A stretch of 64,000 bases of DNA from Shigella phage pSs-1 (lineage: Viruses > Uroviricota > Caudoviricetes > Pantevenvirales), in the NCBI RefSeq assembly GCF_000930595.1, contig NC_025829.1. The stretch is one strand, 5' to 3'. This document shows positions 56,090 through 64,000 of the stretch, piece by piece. The notes under the pieces were generated by a model, which saw only the letters and a list, made by a program, of their open reading frames with translations, was not told where the DNA came from and did not search any database. Made by a program: the position numbers and the translations under genes. Within the stretch, counting starts at the first letter, position 1. Every line of letters begins with the position of its first letter.

Positions 56090-57264
56090 TGAGTATGTTG
56101 CAACGCCCCGGATATCCAAATCTCAGCGTTAAATTATTTGAGAGTTATGACGCTTGGAGTAATAATAGATTTGTTGAATTAGCTGCTACTATTACCACAT
56201 TAACTATGCGGGATTCTCTTTATGGTCGAAATGAAGGAATGCTACAGTTTTATGATTCTAAAAATATCCATACAAAAATGGATGGAAATGAAATAATTCA
56301 GATTTCTGTAGCTAACGCAAACGATATTAATAATGTTAAAACACGAATTTATGGATGTAAGCATTTTTCTGTATCTGTAGATTCAAAGGGCGATAACATC
56401 ATTGCTATTGAATTGGGAACTATTCATTCCATAGAAAATCTTAAATTTGGCAGACCGTTTTTCTCTGATGTAGGTGAATCTATAAAGGAAATGCTTGGCG
56501 TCATTTACCAGGATCGCACATTATTAACTCCAGCAATAAATGCTATAAATGCTTATGTTCCTGATATTCCATGGACTAGCACATTTGAAAACTATTTGTC
56601 ATATGTCAGAGAAGTTGCTCTAGCTGTAGGAAGTGACAAATTTGTATTTGTATGGCAAGACATCATGGGAGTTAACATGATGGACTATGATATGATGATA
56701 AATCAAGAACCATATCCAATGATTGTCGGTGAGCCATCTTTAATAGGTCAATTCATCCAAGAATTAAAATATCCATTAGCATATGATTTCGTTTGGTTGA
56801 CTAAATCGAATCCTCACAAACGTGACCCAATGAAAAATGCTACTATCTATGCTCATTCATTTTTAGATTCTTCATTGCCAATGATTACTACAGGAAAGGG
56901 CGAAAACTCTATTGTAGTGTCAAGGTCAGGTGCTTATTCTGAAATGACTTATAGGAATGGCTATGAAGAAGCTATTCGTCTTCAAACTATGGCGCAATAT
57001 GACGGCTATGCTAAATGTTCTACTGTCGGTAATTTTAACTTGACTCCTGGCGTTAAAATTATTTTTAATGATAGTAAAAACCAATTTAAAACAGAATTTT
57101 ACGTTGATGAAGTTATCCATGAATTATCCAATAATAATTCAGTAACTCATCTATATATGTTCACTAATGCAACGAAACTGGAAACAATAGACCCAGTTAA
57201 GGTTAAAAATGAATTTAAATCTGATACTACCACTGAAGAAAGTAGTTCTTCCAATAAGCAATAA
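56089..57264 (+). CDS. 27: gp27, baseplate hub protein
   Basis: 391 residues, T4 length. The gp27 trimer forms the torus that links the gp5 spike to the tail tube, with two tube-like barrel domains giving pseudo-sixfold symmetry; related to the VgrG N-terminal part. The last 56 nt overlap gene 28 in another frame. The C-terminus is a polar tail ([12 protein letters not shown]). Confidence 0.97.
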   Translation: MSMLQRPGYPNLSVKLFESYDAWSNNRFVELAATITTLTMRDSLYGRNEGMLQFYDSKNIHTKMDGNEIIQISVANANDINNVKTRIYGCKHFSVSVDSKGDNIIAIELGTIHSIENLKFGRPFFSDVGESIKEMLGVIYQDRTLLTPAINAINAYVPDIPWTSTFENYLSYVREVALAVGSDKFVFVWQDIMGVNMMDYDMMINQEPYPMIVGEPSLIGQFIQELKYPLAYDFVWLTKSNPHKRDPMKNATIYAHSFLDSSLPMITTGKGENSIVVSRSGAYSEMTYRNGYEEAIRLQTMAQYDGYAKCSTVGNFNLTPGVKIIFNDSKNQFKTEFYVDEVIHELSNNNSVTHLYMFTNATKLETIDPVKVKNEFKSDTTTEESSSSNKQ

Positions 57265-57742
57265 AGAAGTTTCTATTCCTAAAATGGGTCTTAAACATTA
57301 TAACATTTTAAAAGATGTTAAAGGTCCTGATGAAAATTTAAAACTTCTTATTGATTCTATTTGTCCGAATTTATCACCAGCAGAAGTTGATTTCGTTTCC
57401 ATTCATTTATTGGAATTTAATGGAAAGATTAAATCCCGTAAAGAAATAGATGGTTATACTTATGACATTAATGATGTTTATGTGTGCCAAAGATTAGAAT
57501 TTCAATACCAAGGAAATACATTTTATTTTAGACCTCCTGGAAAATTTGAGCAATTTTTGACAGTAAGCGATATGTTATCTAAATGCTTGCTTAAGGTCAA
57601 TGATGAAGTTAAAGAAATTAATTTTCTTGAGATGCCAGCATTTGTATTAAAATGGGCAAATGATATTTCTACAACTTTAGCAATTCCTGGCCCTAATGGT
57701 CCAATAACTGGAATTGGCAATATTATTGGATTATTTGAATGA
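57209..57742 (+). CDS. 28: gp28, baseplate hub distal protein
   Basis: 177 residues, T4 length, starting inside gene 27 (56-nt overlap) at ATG 57209. It takes part in hub assembly with gp26, gp27, gp29 and gp51. N-terminal hydrophobic strand ([18 protein letters not shown]), C-terminal Gly/Pro-rich hydrophobic tail ([19 protein letters not shown]). ATGA overlap with gene 29. Confidence 0.95.
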   Translation: MNLNLILPLKKVVLPISNKEVSIPKMGLKHYNILKDVKGPDENLKLLIDSICPNLSPAEVDFVSIHLLEFNGKIKSRKEIDGYTYDINDVYVCQRLEFQYQGNTFYFRPPGKFEQFLTVSDMLSKCLLKVNDEVKEINFLEMPAFVLKWANDISTTLAIPGPNGPITGIGNIIGLFE

Positions 57743-59511
57743 AAAAGCCACAAGAAATGCAAACGATGCGTAGAAAAGTTATTTCAGATAATAAACCAGT
57801 TCAGGAAGCGGCTAAATCCGCTTCTAATACTTTATCTGGACTTAACGATATATCTACGAAATTGGATGATGCTCAAGCTGCTTCTGAATTAATTGCTCAA
57901 ACTGTCGAAGAAAAATCGAATGAAATAATTGGAGCAATTGACAATGTAGAAAGCGCAGTGAGTGATACTACTGCTGGTTCTGAGTTAATTGCTGAAACTG
58001 TTGAAATTGGCAATAATATTAATAAAGAAATCGGCGAATCGCTCGGGAGCAAATTAGATAAATTAACAAGTTTACTAGAGCAAAAAATTCAGACAGCTGG
58101 AATTCAACAGACTGGAACTAGTTTAGCCACGGTTGAAAGCGCTATTCCTGTTAAAGTTGTTGAGGACGATACAGCTGAATCTGTGGGTCCTTTATTACCG
58201 GCTCCTGAAGCAGTTAATAATGATCCTGATGCTGATTTTTTCCCTACCCCTCAGCCAGTTGAACCCAAACAAGAATCGCCAGAAGAAAAACAGAAAAAAG
58301 AAGCATTTAATTTAAAATTATCTCAAGCTTTAGATAAATTAACAAAGACTGTTGATTTTGGATTTAAAAAATCCATTTCAATTACTGATAAAATATCAAG
58401 TATGCTATTTAAGTATACTGTCAGTGCTGCTATTGAAGCTGCTAAAATGGTTGCATTAATAATGGCTGTTGTTATTGGAATAGACCTACTGATGGTTCAT
58501 TTTAAATATTGGTCAGATAAATTTTCAAAAGCCTGGGATTTGTTTAGCACTGATTTTAAAACTTTTTCAAGCGAAACCGGAACTTGGGGTCCTTTATTAC
58601 AGAGCATCTTTGAATCTATTGATGAAATTAAAAAGTTCTGGGAAGCTGGAGACTGGGGTGGATTGACAGTAGCTATTGTGGAAGGACTTGGAAGTGTTCT
58701 TTATAATTTAGGAGAACTTATTCAACTTGGAATGGCTAAATTATCAGCAGCAATTCTTCGAGTTATTCCTGGTATGAAGGATACCGCTGATGAAGTAGAA
58801 GGAAGAGCATTAGAAAATTTCCAAAATTCTACTGGAGCATCTCTCAATAAAGAAGACCAAGAAAAAGTAGCAAATTATCAAGATAAACGAATGAATGACG
58901 ATCTTGGTCCAATAGCAAAAGGATTAGATAAAATTGCTAATTGGAAAACCCGTGCATCTAACTGGATTCGTGGTGTTGATAATAAAGAAGCATTGACAAC
59001 CGATGAAGAACGCGCAGCAGAAGAAGAAAAATTAAAGCAACTTTCACCAGAAGAAAGAAAAAACGCTTTAATGAAGGCTAATGAAGCTCGTGCTGCGATG
59101 ATTCGTTTTGAAAAATATGCCGATTCAGCTGATATGAGTAAAGACTCAACAGTTAAATCAATTGAAGCCGCTCATGAAGACCTTAAAAAACGGATGAATG
59201 ACCCGGATTTAAATAATTCACCTGCAGTTAAAAAGGAGCTTGCTTCTAGATTTGCTAAAATTGATGCTACTTATCAAGAGCTTAAGAAAAATCAACCTGA
59301 GGCCAAACCTGAAACTTCTGCTAAATCGCCAGAAGCAAAACAAGTCCAGGTAATAGAAAAGAACAAAGCGCAACAAGCTCCTGTTCAACAAGCATCTCCT
59401 TCAATCAATAATACTAATAATGTTATTAAGAAAAATACTGTCGTTCATAATATGACACCTGTTACGAGTACAACTGCTCCTGGTGTATTTGGCGCGACTG
59501 GAGTTAATTAA
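57739..59511 (+). CDS. 29: gp29, tape measure protein
   Basis: 590 residues, T4 length. Extended helical protein, six copies in the tail tube, setting tube length and starting at the hub. A hydrophobic stretch near 235-255 (AAKMVALIMAVVIGIDLLM) could insert in the inner membrane during injection. Coiled-coil and Gln/Lys-rich C-terminal parts follow. Confidence 0.97.
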   Translation: MKKPQEMQTMRRKVISDNKPVQEAAKSASNTLSGLNDISTKLDDAQAASELIAQTVEEKSNEIIGAIDNVESAVSDTTAGSELIAETVEIGNNINKEIGESLGSKLDKLTSLLEQKIQTAGIQQTGTSLATVESAIPVKVVEDDTAESVGPLLPAPEAVNNDPDADFFPTPQPVEPKQESPEEKQKKEAFNLKLSQALDKLTKTVDFGFKKSISITDKISSMLFKYTVSAAIEAAKMVALIMAVVIGIDLLMVHFKYWSDKFSKAWDLFSTDFKTFSSETGTWGPLLQSIFESIDEIKKFWEAGDWGGLTVAIVEGLGSVLYNLGELIQLGMAKLSAAILRVIPGMKDTADEVEGRALENFQNSTGASLNKEDQEKVANYQDKRMNDDLGPIAKGLDKIANWKTRASNWIRGVDNKEALTTDEERAAEEEKLKQLSPEERKNALMKANEARAAMIRFEKYADSADMSKDSTVKSIEAAHEDLKKRMNDPDLNNSPAVKKELASRFAKIDATYQELKKNQPEAKPETSAKSPEAKQVQVIEKNKAQQAPVQQASPSINNTNNVIKKNTVVHNMTPVTSTTAPGVFGATGVN

Positions 59512-59519
59512 GGAATAAT

Positions 59520-60614
59520 ATGGCAATTGTTAAAGAAATAACTGCTGATTTAATTAAAAAGTCTGGCGAGACAATTTCAGCTGGACAGAGTACTAAATCA
59601 GAAGTAGGAACTAAAACATACACAGCCCAGTTTCCAACTGGGCGTGCTAGTGGGAATGACACTACAGGGGACTTCCAGGTAACAGATCTATATAAGAATG
59701 GATTATTATTTACTGCATACAATATGTCATCTAGGGATTCTGGAAGTCTCAGAACGATGAGATCTAACTACTCTTCTTCATCTTCTAGTATTTTACGTAC
59801 AGCCAGAAACACTATCAGTAATACAGTATCAAAACTGTCAAATGGATTAATATCAGATAATAATTCAGGAACAATAAGTAAAGTTCCTGTTGCAAATATT
59901 CTTTTACCGAGATCTAAATCCGATGTTGATACATCATCACATAGATTTAACGATGTTCAAGATAGTCTTATTACAAAAGGTGGAGGTACTGCTACTGGTG
60001 TGTTAAGCAATATGGCTTCAACTGCAGTATTTGGAGCACTGGAAAGTATAACACAAGGTATAATGGCTGATAATAATGAACAGATTTATACGACAGCCAG
60101 AAGTATGTATGGTGGTGCTGAGAATAGAACTAAAGTGTTCACCTGGGATTTGACTCCGCGTTCCACGGAAGATTTAATGGCTATTATTAATATCTATCAA
60201 TATTTTAACTATTTTTCTTATGGTGAAACGGGTAAATCTCAATATGCTGCTGAAATAAAAGGATATCTAGATGAGTGGTATCGCTCTACTTTTATTGAGC
60301 CATTAACTCCAGAAGATGCAGTTAAAAATAAGACGTTATTTGAGAAAATGACATCGAGTTTAACTAACGTTCTTGTAGTTTCAAACCCGACAATTTGGAT
60401 GGTTAAAAACTTTGGCGCAACTTCTAAATTTGACGGAAAAACAGAAGTGTTTGGACCGTGTCAAATTCAAAGTATTAGATTTGATAAAACTCCGAATGGT
60501 AATTTTAACGGATTAGCTATTGCTCCTAACCTTCCAAGTTCTTTTACGCTCGAGATTACTATGAGAGAGATTATCACGTTAAACCGTGCTTCTTTATATA
60601 CGGGGACTTTCTAA
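59520..60614 (+). CDS. 48: gp48, baseplate-tail tube junction protein
   Basis: 364 residues, T4 length. gp48 joins the hub to the tube, laid down before gp54. Ser-rich middle, beta-barrel tube-like C-terminal half (FGPCQIQSIRFDKTPNGNFN). TAATG overlap with gene 54. AAGGAATAAT ribosome-binding site. Confidence 0.97.
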   Translation: MAIVKEITADLIKKSGETISAGQSTKSEVGTKTYTAQFPTGRASGNDTTGDFQVTDLYKNGLLFTAYNMSSRDSGSLRTMRSNYSSSSSSILRTARNTISNTVSKLSNGLISDNNSGTISKVPVANILLPRSKSDVDTSSHRFNDVQDSLITKGGGTATGVLSNMASTAVFGALESITQGIMADNNEQIYTTARSMYGGAENRTKVFTWDLTPRSTEDLMAIINIYQYFNYFSYGETGKSQYAAEIKGYLDEWYRSTFIEPLTPEDAVKNKTLFEKMTSSLTNVLVVSNPTIWMVKNFGATSKFDGKTEVFGPCQIQSIRFDKTPNGNFNGLAIAPNLPSSFTLEITMREIITLNRASLYTGTF

Positions 60615-61579
60615 TGTATTCTTTAGAGGAATTTAATAACCAAGCAATAAACGCAGACTTCCAACGTAATAATATGTTTAGCTGCGTTTTTGCCACTACT
60701 CCATCAACTAAAAGCTCATCATTAATAAGCTCAATTAGTAACTTTGCTTATAACAACTTGGGGCTAAATTCAGACTGGTTAGGATTGACTCAAGGCGATA
60801 TTAATCAGGGAATTACCACGCTAATTACCGCTGGTACACAAAAACTGATAAGAAAATCAGGGGTTAGTAAATATCTTATTGGTGCAATGAGTCAACGCAC
60901 AGTTCAAAGTTTATTAGGTTCATTTACAGTTGGTACATATTTAATTGACTTCTTTAACATGGCATATAACTCATCTGGATTGATGATATATTCTGTAAAA
61001 ATGCCAGAGAATAGATTATCCTATGAAACTGACTGGAACTATAACTCTCCTAATATTCGTATAACTGGGAGAGAATTAGACCCTTTGGTTATTTCATTTA
61101 GAATGGATTCAGAAGCTTGTAACTATCGTGCAATGCAAGACTGGGTTAACGCTGTTCAAGACCCAGTAACTGGACTGCGTGCTTTGCCACAAGATGTCGA
61201 GGCAGATATTCAGGTTAATCTTCATGCTCGTAATGGATTACCTCATACTGCAGTGATGTTCACCGGATGCATTCCAATGTCAGTGAGCGCTCCTGAGTTA
61301 TCATATGATGGAGATAACCAAATAACTACGTTTGATGTTACTTTTGCGTATAGAGTCATGCAGGCTGGAGCAGTTGATAGACAAGCTGCCCTTGAATGGC
61401 TTGAATCTGCTGCTATAAACGGTATTCAAAGCGTTCTCGGAAATAGTGGAGGTGTTACTGGATTATCTAATTCGCTTTCACGACTTAGTAGATTAGGGGG
61501 AACTGCTGGAAGCATTTCAAACATTAATACTATGACAGGAATTGTCAATTCGCAAAGTAAAATATTAGGAGCAATATAA
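60614..61579 (+). CDS. 54: gp54, baseplate-tail tube initiator
   Basis: 321 residues, about the T4 length. gp54 hexamers on gp48 start polymerisation of gp19 and gp18. Its core is a tube-type beta barrel (PENRLSYETDWNYNSPNIRI, then ELSYDGDNQITTFDVTFAYR). The gene ends at a strong bidirectional terminator facing the minus-strand genes. Confidence 0.97.
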   Translation: MYSLEEFNNQAINADFQRNNMFSCVFATTPSTKSSSLISSISNFAYNNLGLNSDWLGLTQGDINQGITTLITAGTQKLIRKSGVSKYLIGAMSQRTVQSLLGSFTVGTYLIDFFNMAYNSSGLMIYSVKMPENRLSYETDWNYNSPNIRITGRELDPLVISFRMDSEACNYRAMQDWVNAVQDPVTGLRALPQDVEADIQVNLHARNGLPHTAVMFTGCIPMSVSAPELSYDGDNQITTFDVTFAYRVMQAGAVDRQAALEWLESAAINGIQSVLGNSGGVTGLSNSLSRLSRLGGTAGSISNINTMTGIVNSQSKILGAI

Positions 61580-61583
61580 CAAT

Positions 61584-61601
61584 GGGGACCGAAAGGTCCC
61601 C
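61584..61601. terminator. bidirectional terminator between 54 and the minus-strand unit
   Basis: GGGGACC-GAAA-GGTCCCC followed by ATATTTTTATTT on the plus strand. On the minus strand it follows the stop of the 61608-61898 gene. Confidence 0.9.
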
Positions 61602-61607
61602 ATATTT

Positions 61608-61898
61608 TTATTTACGGAATGAAATAAAAGCAGCAACTGAAGCAACTAAACTGTCTTCAATATAAACTTCAATTTTTACCGGAGCTTCTGACTCAAATTT
61701 ACCTGTTACTACACCTTGGAAAATGCTTTCAGTCTGCTCTGGCTTTGAAAAATTTTCAGAAGGAAAAATTCCGAACTTTTTATCTGTTCCAAAAATTTTG
61801 ATAAATTCATCGTAAACTGCTTCATTAAAAGCGTTATCAGCAGGAATAACGCCTTCAACTACAAGTTCTTGACCTAAAAAGCGTAAAGAAGATTTCAT
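61608..61898 (-). CDS. small early protein downstream of alt
   Basis: 96 residues, ATG 61898 preceded by ATGAGGAACACAAA. Reads as a compact alpha/beta protein (MKSSLRFLGQELVVEGVIPA, then KIEVYIEDSLVASVAAFISF). No motif is recognised. It occupies the position of the T4 alt.-1 to alt.-3 small genes; which of them it is cannot be fixed from sequence alone. It has its own early promoter overlapping the end of alt. Confidence 0.78.
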   Translation of the reverse strand: MKSSLRFLGQELVVEGVIPADNAFNEAVYDEFIKIFGTDKKFGIFPSENFSKPEQTESIFQGVVTGKFESEAPVKIEVYIEDSLVASVAAFISFRK

Positions 61899-61929
61899 TT
61901 TGTGTTCCTCATGTTATGTCAGTAAGATT

Positions 61930-61958
61930 ACTATAACACAACACGAGGGACTTGTAAA
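61930..61958 (-). promoter_or_regulatory. T4-type early promoter for the gene after alt
   Basis: Minus strand TTTACA (61958-61953), 17-nt spacer, TATAGT (61935-61930), touching the alt stop codon. Confidence 0.88.
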
Positions 61959-64000
61959 CTACATCTTGAACTTTTTAGACATTCCGTTGATGTTAACCAA
62001 AGAAGCCAAGATTTGAGAAACTTCGTTTTCCTCTTCTTTTGATTCTTCTACAAGGAATTGATTAAACCCAGCCATTGGACGAACTTCACCAGTTTCCATT
62101 AGATGATCGCCATCATATACCGATTCTTCTAATTGTTCAGAAGGAGGAACGATTGTGCCTTCGATTAGATACTTGTTATAAGCAGTTTCTTTCATCATGT
62201 ACGTGCTTACTTTATTAATCTTCAACAAAATTCCACGCGGTAGAATAACTTCAGCTTCTGATGGAAATCCTGATAAATGACCTGGAACGATAACTTTGAT
62301 TCGCTCAGCCCCTTTAATTACCATACCTACGCTAGTTTCAGCATCTTCATTCGCATAAGCAGAATGACTGCCCATATGCATTAAATCTTCAGCATCAACA
62401 GAACCTTCTCCTTCACCAGAAAATACTGCGCCGGAATCATCTAGAGCCATATAGTTTTTACCATGCTCACCGAAGATATTTGGTTTAAGCGATGTTGATA
62501 CGAAGTTCTTGAAATAGAACATTTTATTTTCAATATTATGGCGTAAAGTTTTAAAAGTAACTTCTTGTCCACGATAAAGCGTAGTTCCTGGAGGAAGAAC
62601 TGATCCTTTGGCGAATGCAGAATCCAGCGTCTCGATGTGTTTAATAGCTCGTTCCATGTATTCTTCACGGGTAGAATCTGGTTTACCCAAGAGGAACGAG
62701 TTCATTTCAACATATGAATCTGCACAATAATCTTCAATTACATCAGACTCAGCCTGAGTCAGTCCTTTTGGAGTTACTTCGGTGCTTGCGTATTCATATG
62801 CCTGAGCAGCAGATTCATTAATCAATTTATAAATGCCATTCATGACAAATTGAATAATAGCTACCTTTTCGTCTGGTGTGGCTTTAGAACCTTTAACTAA
62901 ATCATTGATAATTTTCTTAATAACATCAAAGCTATTAGAAATATTAATGTCAGCGAGATCGCTTAAAATTTTATCAGTTTTATAATCAAAGAATTCTTTA
63001 TTCTTTAAATATTCTTGAGAACCTTGATGTGTTATATCGCTCTGCAGTCTGATAGACGGATCACGTAAACGTGCATGGGCCAATGCAATATGATTTCGGA
63101 AGCTTTCTAGTTCATAATCGTTAGATTTAAAACGAGAAGCACTTCTCATACCACCGATAGCTCCTTTGCCGAAGTTTGAACCAATCTGAATAACGCCAGA
63201 GTTCATTGGTCCTTCTGCTTTATATACCGGAACTTTAGATTCAAACTCTTGATATTTCTTAGCAGCGAAGCTATCACCCTGTAGCGAAGCATCGACAGTA
63301 GAATATTGAGCTTGTGCTGCTAATCGACGACTAATTTTAGTTTTCTGAATAACAGCTTGATCCGTGCGCTTATCATTTTCTAAAGCAATAGAAGCAGCAA
63401 CAGCAACAGCTTTAGGAACAGCATTACCTGTTTTAACATCTACATAAACATCACCAACCTTTGATTCAACTTTTGTGAATAACTCAGTTGAAATAGGAGG
63501 TACACCTGGAATGTCTTCTAAATTGGCATTTTTACGGTAAACCATAATATATGCATACTTTTTATCGTAATCCCAGATTTCCTTTAAAAGAACATATCGA
63601 CCTGCTCCTTTAGTACGTACTAAACGGTCAGCAATAACTTGCATTTGACGAGCAGCTCCATTTGTTTTACTTTTTAGTACGCGGAATAGGCATGCGTCAA
63701 TTTTATACTGTTTCATTGTTTGAAGAGCAGTATCAAAAACGGCATTAATGACACCAATTGGATTTCCACCCAAGTTTTTAAGTTTAACTAATGATAGTTT
63801 CTCATTGACACCTATCATTACGATATGCATCATTTTATCGCCTGGCTTAACGTTTTTATTTGTATCACCGCCAGAGGTGTATGTACAAAATCTAAATCCA
63901 GGAAGCACGCTTTCTTCACCGGCTTGAATAGCAAAAATTTGAGGTATTTTATGCTTAGGATTTAAGTTAACAACCGGCGCCGAAGCGCCGTCAAATAATT
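61959..64000 (-). CDS. alt: Alt, RNA polymerase ADP-ribosyltransferase, 5' end outside window
   Basis: About 680 residues are visible; the frame stays open to the right edge, where it reads LFDGASAPVVNLNPKHKIPQ, matching the mature N-terminus of T4 Alt just after the LITE cleavage site. So only about six codons are missing; a GTG at 63908 is internal. The transferase domain is C-terminal: LYRGQE (NAD-binding Arg), FVSTS, and EAEVILPRG with the catalytic ExE. Packaged Alt enters with DNA and ADP-ribosylates host RNA polymerase alpha. The middle is diverged from T4. Confidence 0.95.
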   Translation of the reverse strand, partial: LFDGASAPVVNLNPKHKIPQIFAIQAGEESVLPGFRFCTYTSGGDTNKNVKPGDKMMHIVMIGVNEKLSLVKLKNLGGNPIGVINAVFDTALQTMKQYKIDACLFRVLKSKTNGAARQMQVIADRLVRTKGAGRYVLLKEIWDYDKKYAYIMVYRKNANLEDIPGVPPISTELFTKVESKVGDVYVDVKTGNAVPKAVAVAASIALENDKRTDQAVIQKTKISRRLAAQAQYSTVDASLQGDSFAAKKYQEFESKVPVYKAEGPMNSGVIQIGSNFGKGAIGGMRSASRFKSNDYELESFRNHIALAHARLRDPSIRLQSDITHQGSQEYLKNKEFFDYKTDKILSDLADINISNSFDVIKKIINDLVKGSKATPDEKVAIIQFVMNGIYKLINESAAQAYEYASTEVTPKGLTQAESDVIEDYCADSYVEMNSFLLGKPDSTREEYMERAIKHIETLDSAFAKGSVLPPGTTLYRGQEVTFKTLRHNIENKMFYFKNFVSTSLKPNIFGEHGKNYMALDDSGAVFSGEGEGSVDAEDLMHMGSHSAYANEDAETSVGMVIKGAERIKVIVPGHLSGFPSEAEVILPRGILLKINKVSTYMMKETAYNKYLIEGTIVPPSEQLEESVYDGDHLMETGEVRPMAGFNQFLVEESKEEENEVSQILASLVNINGMSKKFKM

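Noticed and set aside
61959-63908. Complete 649-residue ORF as full-length alt
   Set aside because: Codon 63908 is GTG inside an open frame that continues to the window edge and matches the T4 Alt N-terminus, so the gene is truncated by the window, not by biology.

Overview
This window is part of the genome of a T-even myovirus (Tequatrovirus, close to Escherichia phages T4 and T2). The evidence is strict synteny with T4, protein lengths that mostly equal the T4 products, T4-type promoters (early TTTACA-17-TAT(A/T)AT, middle MotA box plus -10, late TATAAATA), and AT-rich DNA packed with overlapping ATGA/TAATG gene junctions. It is not T4 itself. The lysozyme has the three substitutions I recall as separating T2 from T4. 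The denV, gp10 C-terminus, gp11, gp12, hoc and alt proteins look clearly diverged from T4, and several accessory genes differ. Comparisons with T4/T2 proteins are from memory, not from a search.

Layout. (1) About 1-13.7 kb, minus strand: the early/accessory region. It holds tk.1-tk.4, vs, vs.1, regB and vs.3-vs.8, then an internal-protein gene and denV. These are followed by e (lysozyme), nudE, a run of small membrane-protein genes e.2-e.5, a PspA-like gene e.6, e.7 and e.8. Two more internal-protein genes come next, then a tRNA cluster (10 tRNAs plus structured RNAs), three small ORFs and a fourth internal-protein gene. (2) 13.8-17.2 kb, minus: 57B (anti-CBASS nuclease Acb1), 57A, 1, 3, 2 and 4. 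(3) 17.2-47.8 kb, plus: the late virion operon 53, 5, 5.1, 5.4, 6-12, wac, 13-18, an extra HNH endonuclease gene, 19, 20, 67, 68, 21, 22, 23 and 24. (4) 47.8-51.5 kb, minus: rnlB, a frameshifted 24.2, 24.3, hoc and inh. (5) uvsW and uvsW.1 (plus), then uvsY.-2, uvsY.-1, uvsY, 25 and 26 (minus). (6) 55.3-61.6 kb, plus: 51, 27, 28, 29, 48 and 54, the baseplate hub and tube-initiation genes. (7) 61.6-64 kb, minus: a small early gene and alt, whose first few codons lie beyond the right edge.

How the genes work together. The plus-strand late blocks build the virion: wedge (53, 6, 7, 8, 10, 11, 25), hub and spike (5, 5.4, 26, 27, 28, 29, 51), tube and sheath (48, 54, 18, 19, 3, 15), neck and head completion (13, 14, 2, 4, wac), head (20-24, 67, 68, hoc, inh) and packaging motor (16, 17). 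The minus-strand early blocks manage the host: RegB mRNA decay, anti-CBASS Acb1 (57B) and Acb2-like (vs.4), packaged internal proteins and Alt, DNA repair (denV, uvsW, uvsY), nucleotide metabolism (gene 1, nudE), tRNAs and RNA ligase 2.

Most noteworthy departures: four capsid-targeted internal-protein genes in a non-T4 arrangement; a free-standing HNH gene between 18 and 19; tRNA-Tyr and tRNA-Asn genes that T4 lacks; an unexplained structured stretch at 4380-4484; a tandemly duplicated Ig domain in Hoc; a one-base frameshift in 24.2; and overlapping divergent late promoters at three gene-polarity switches.
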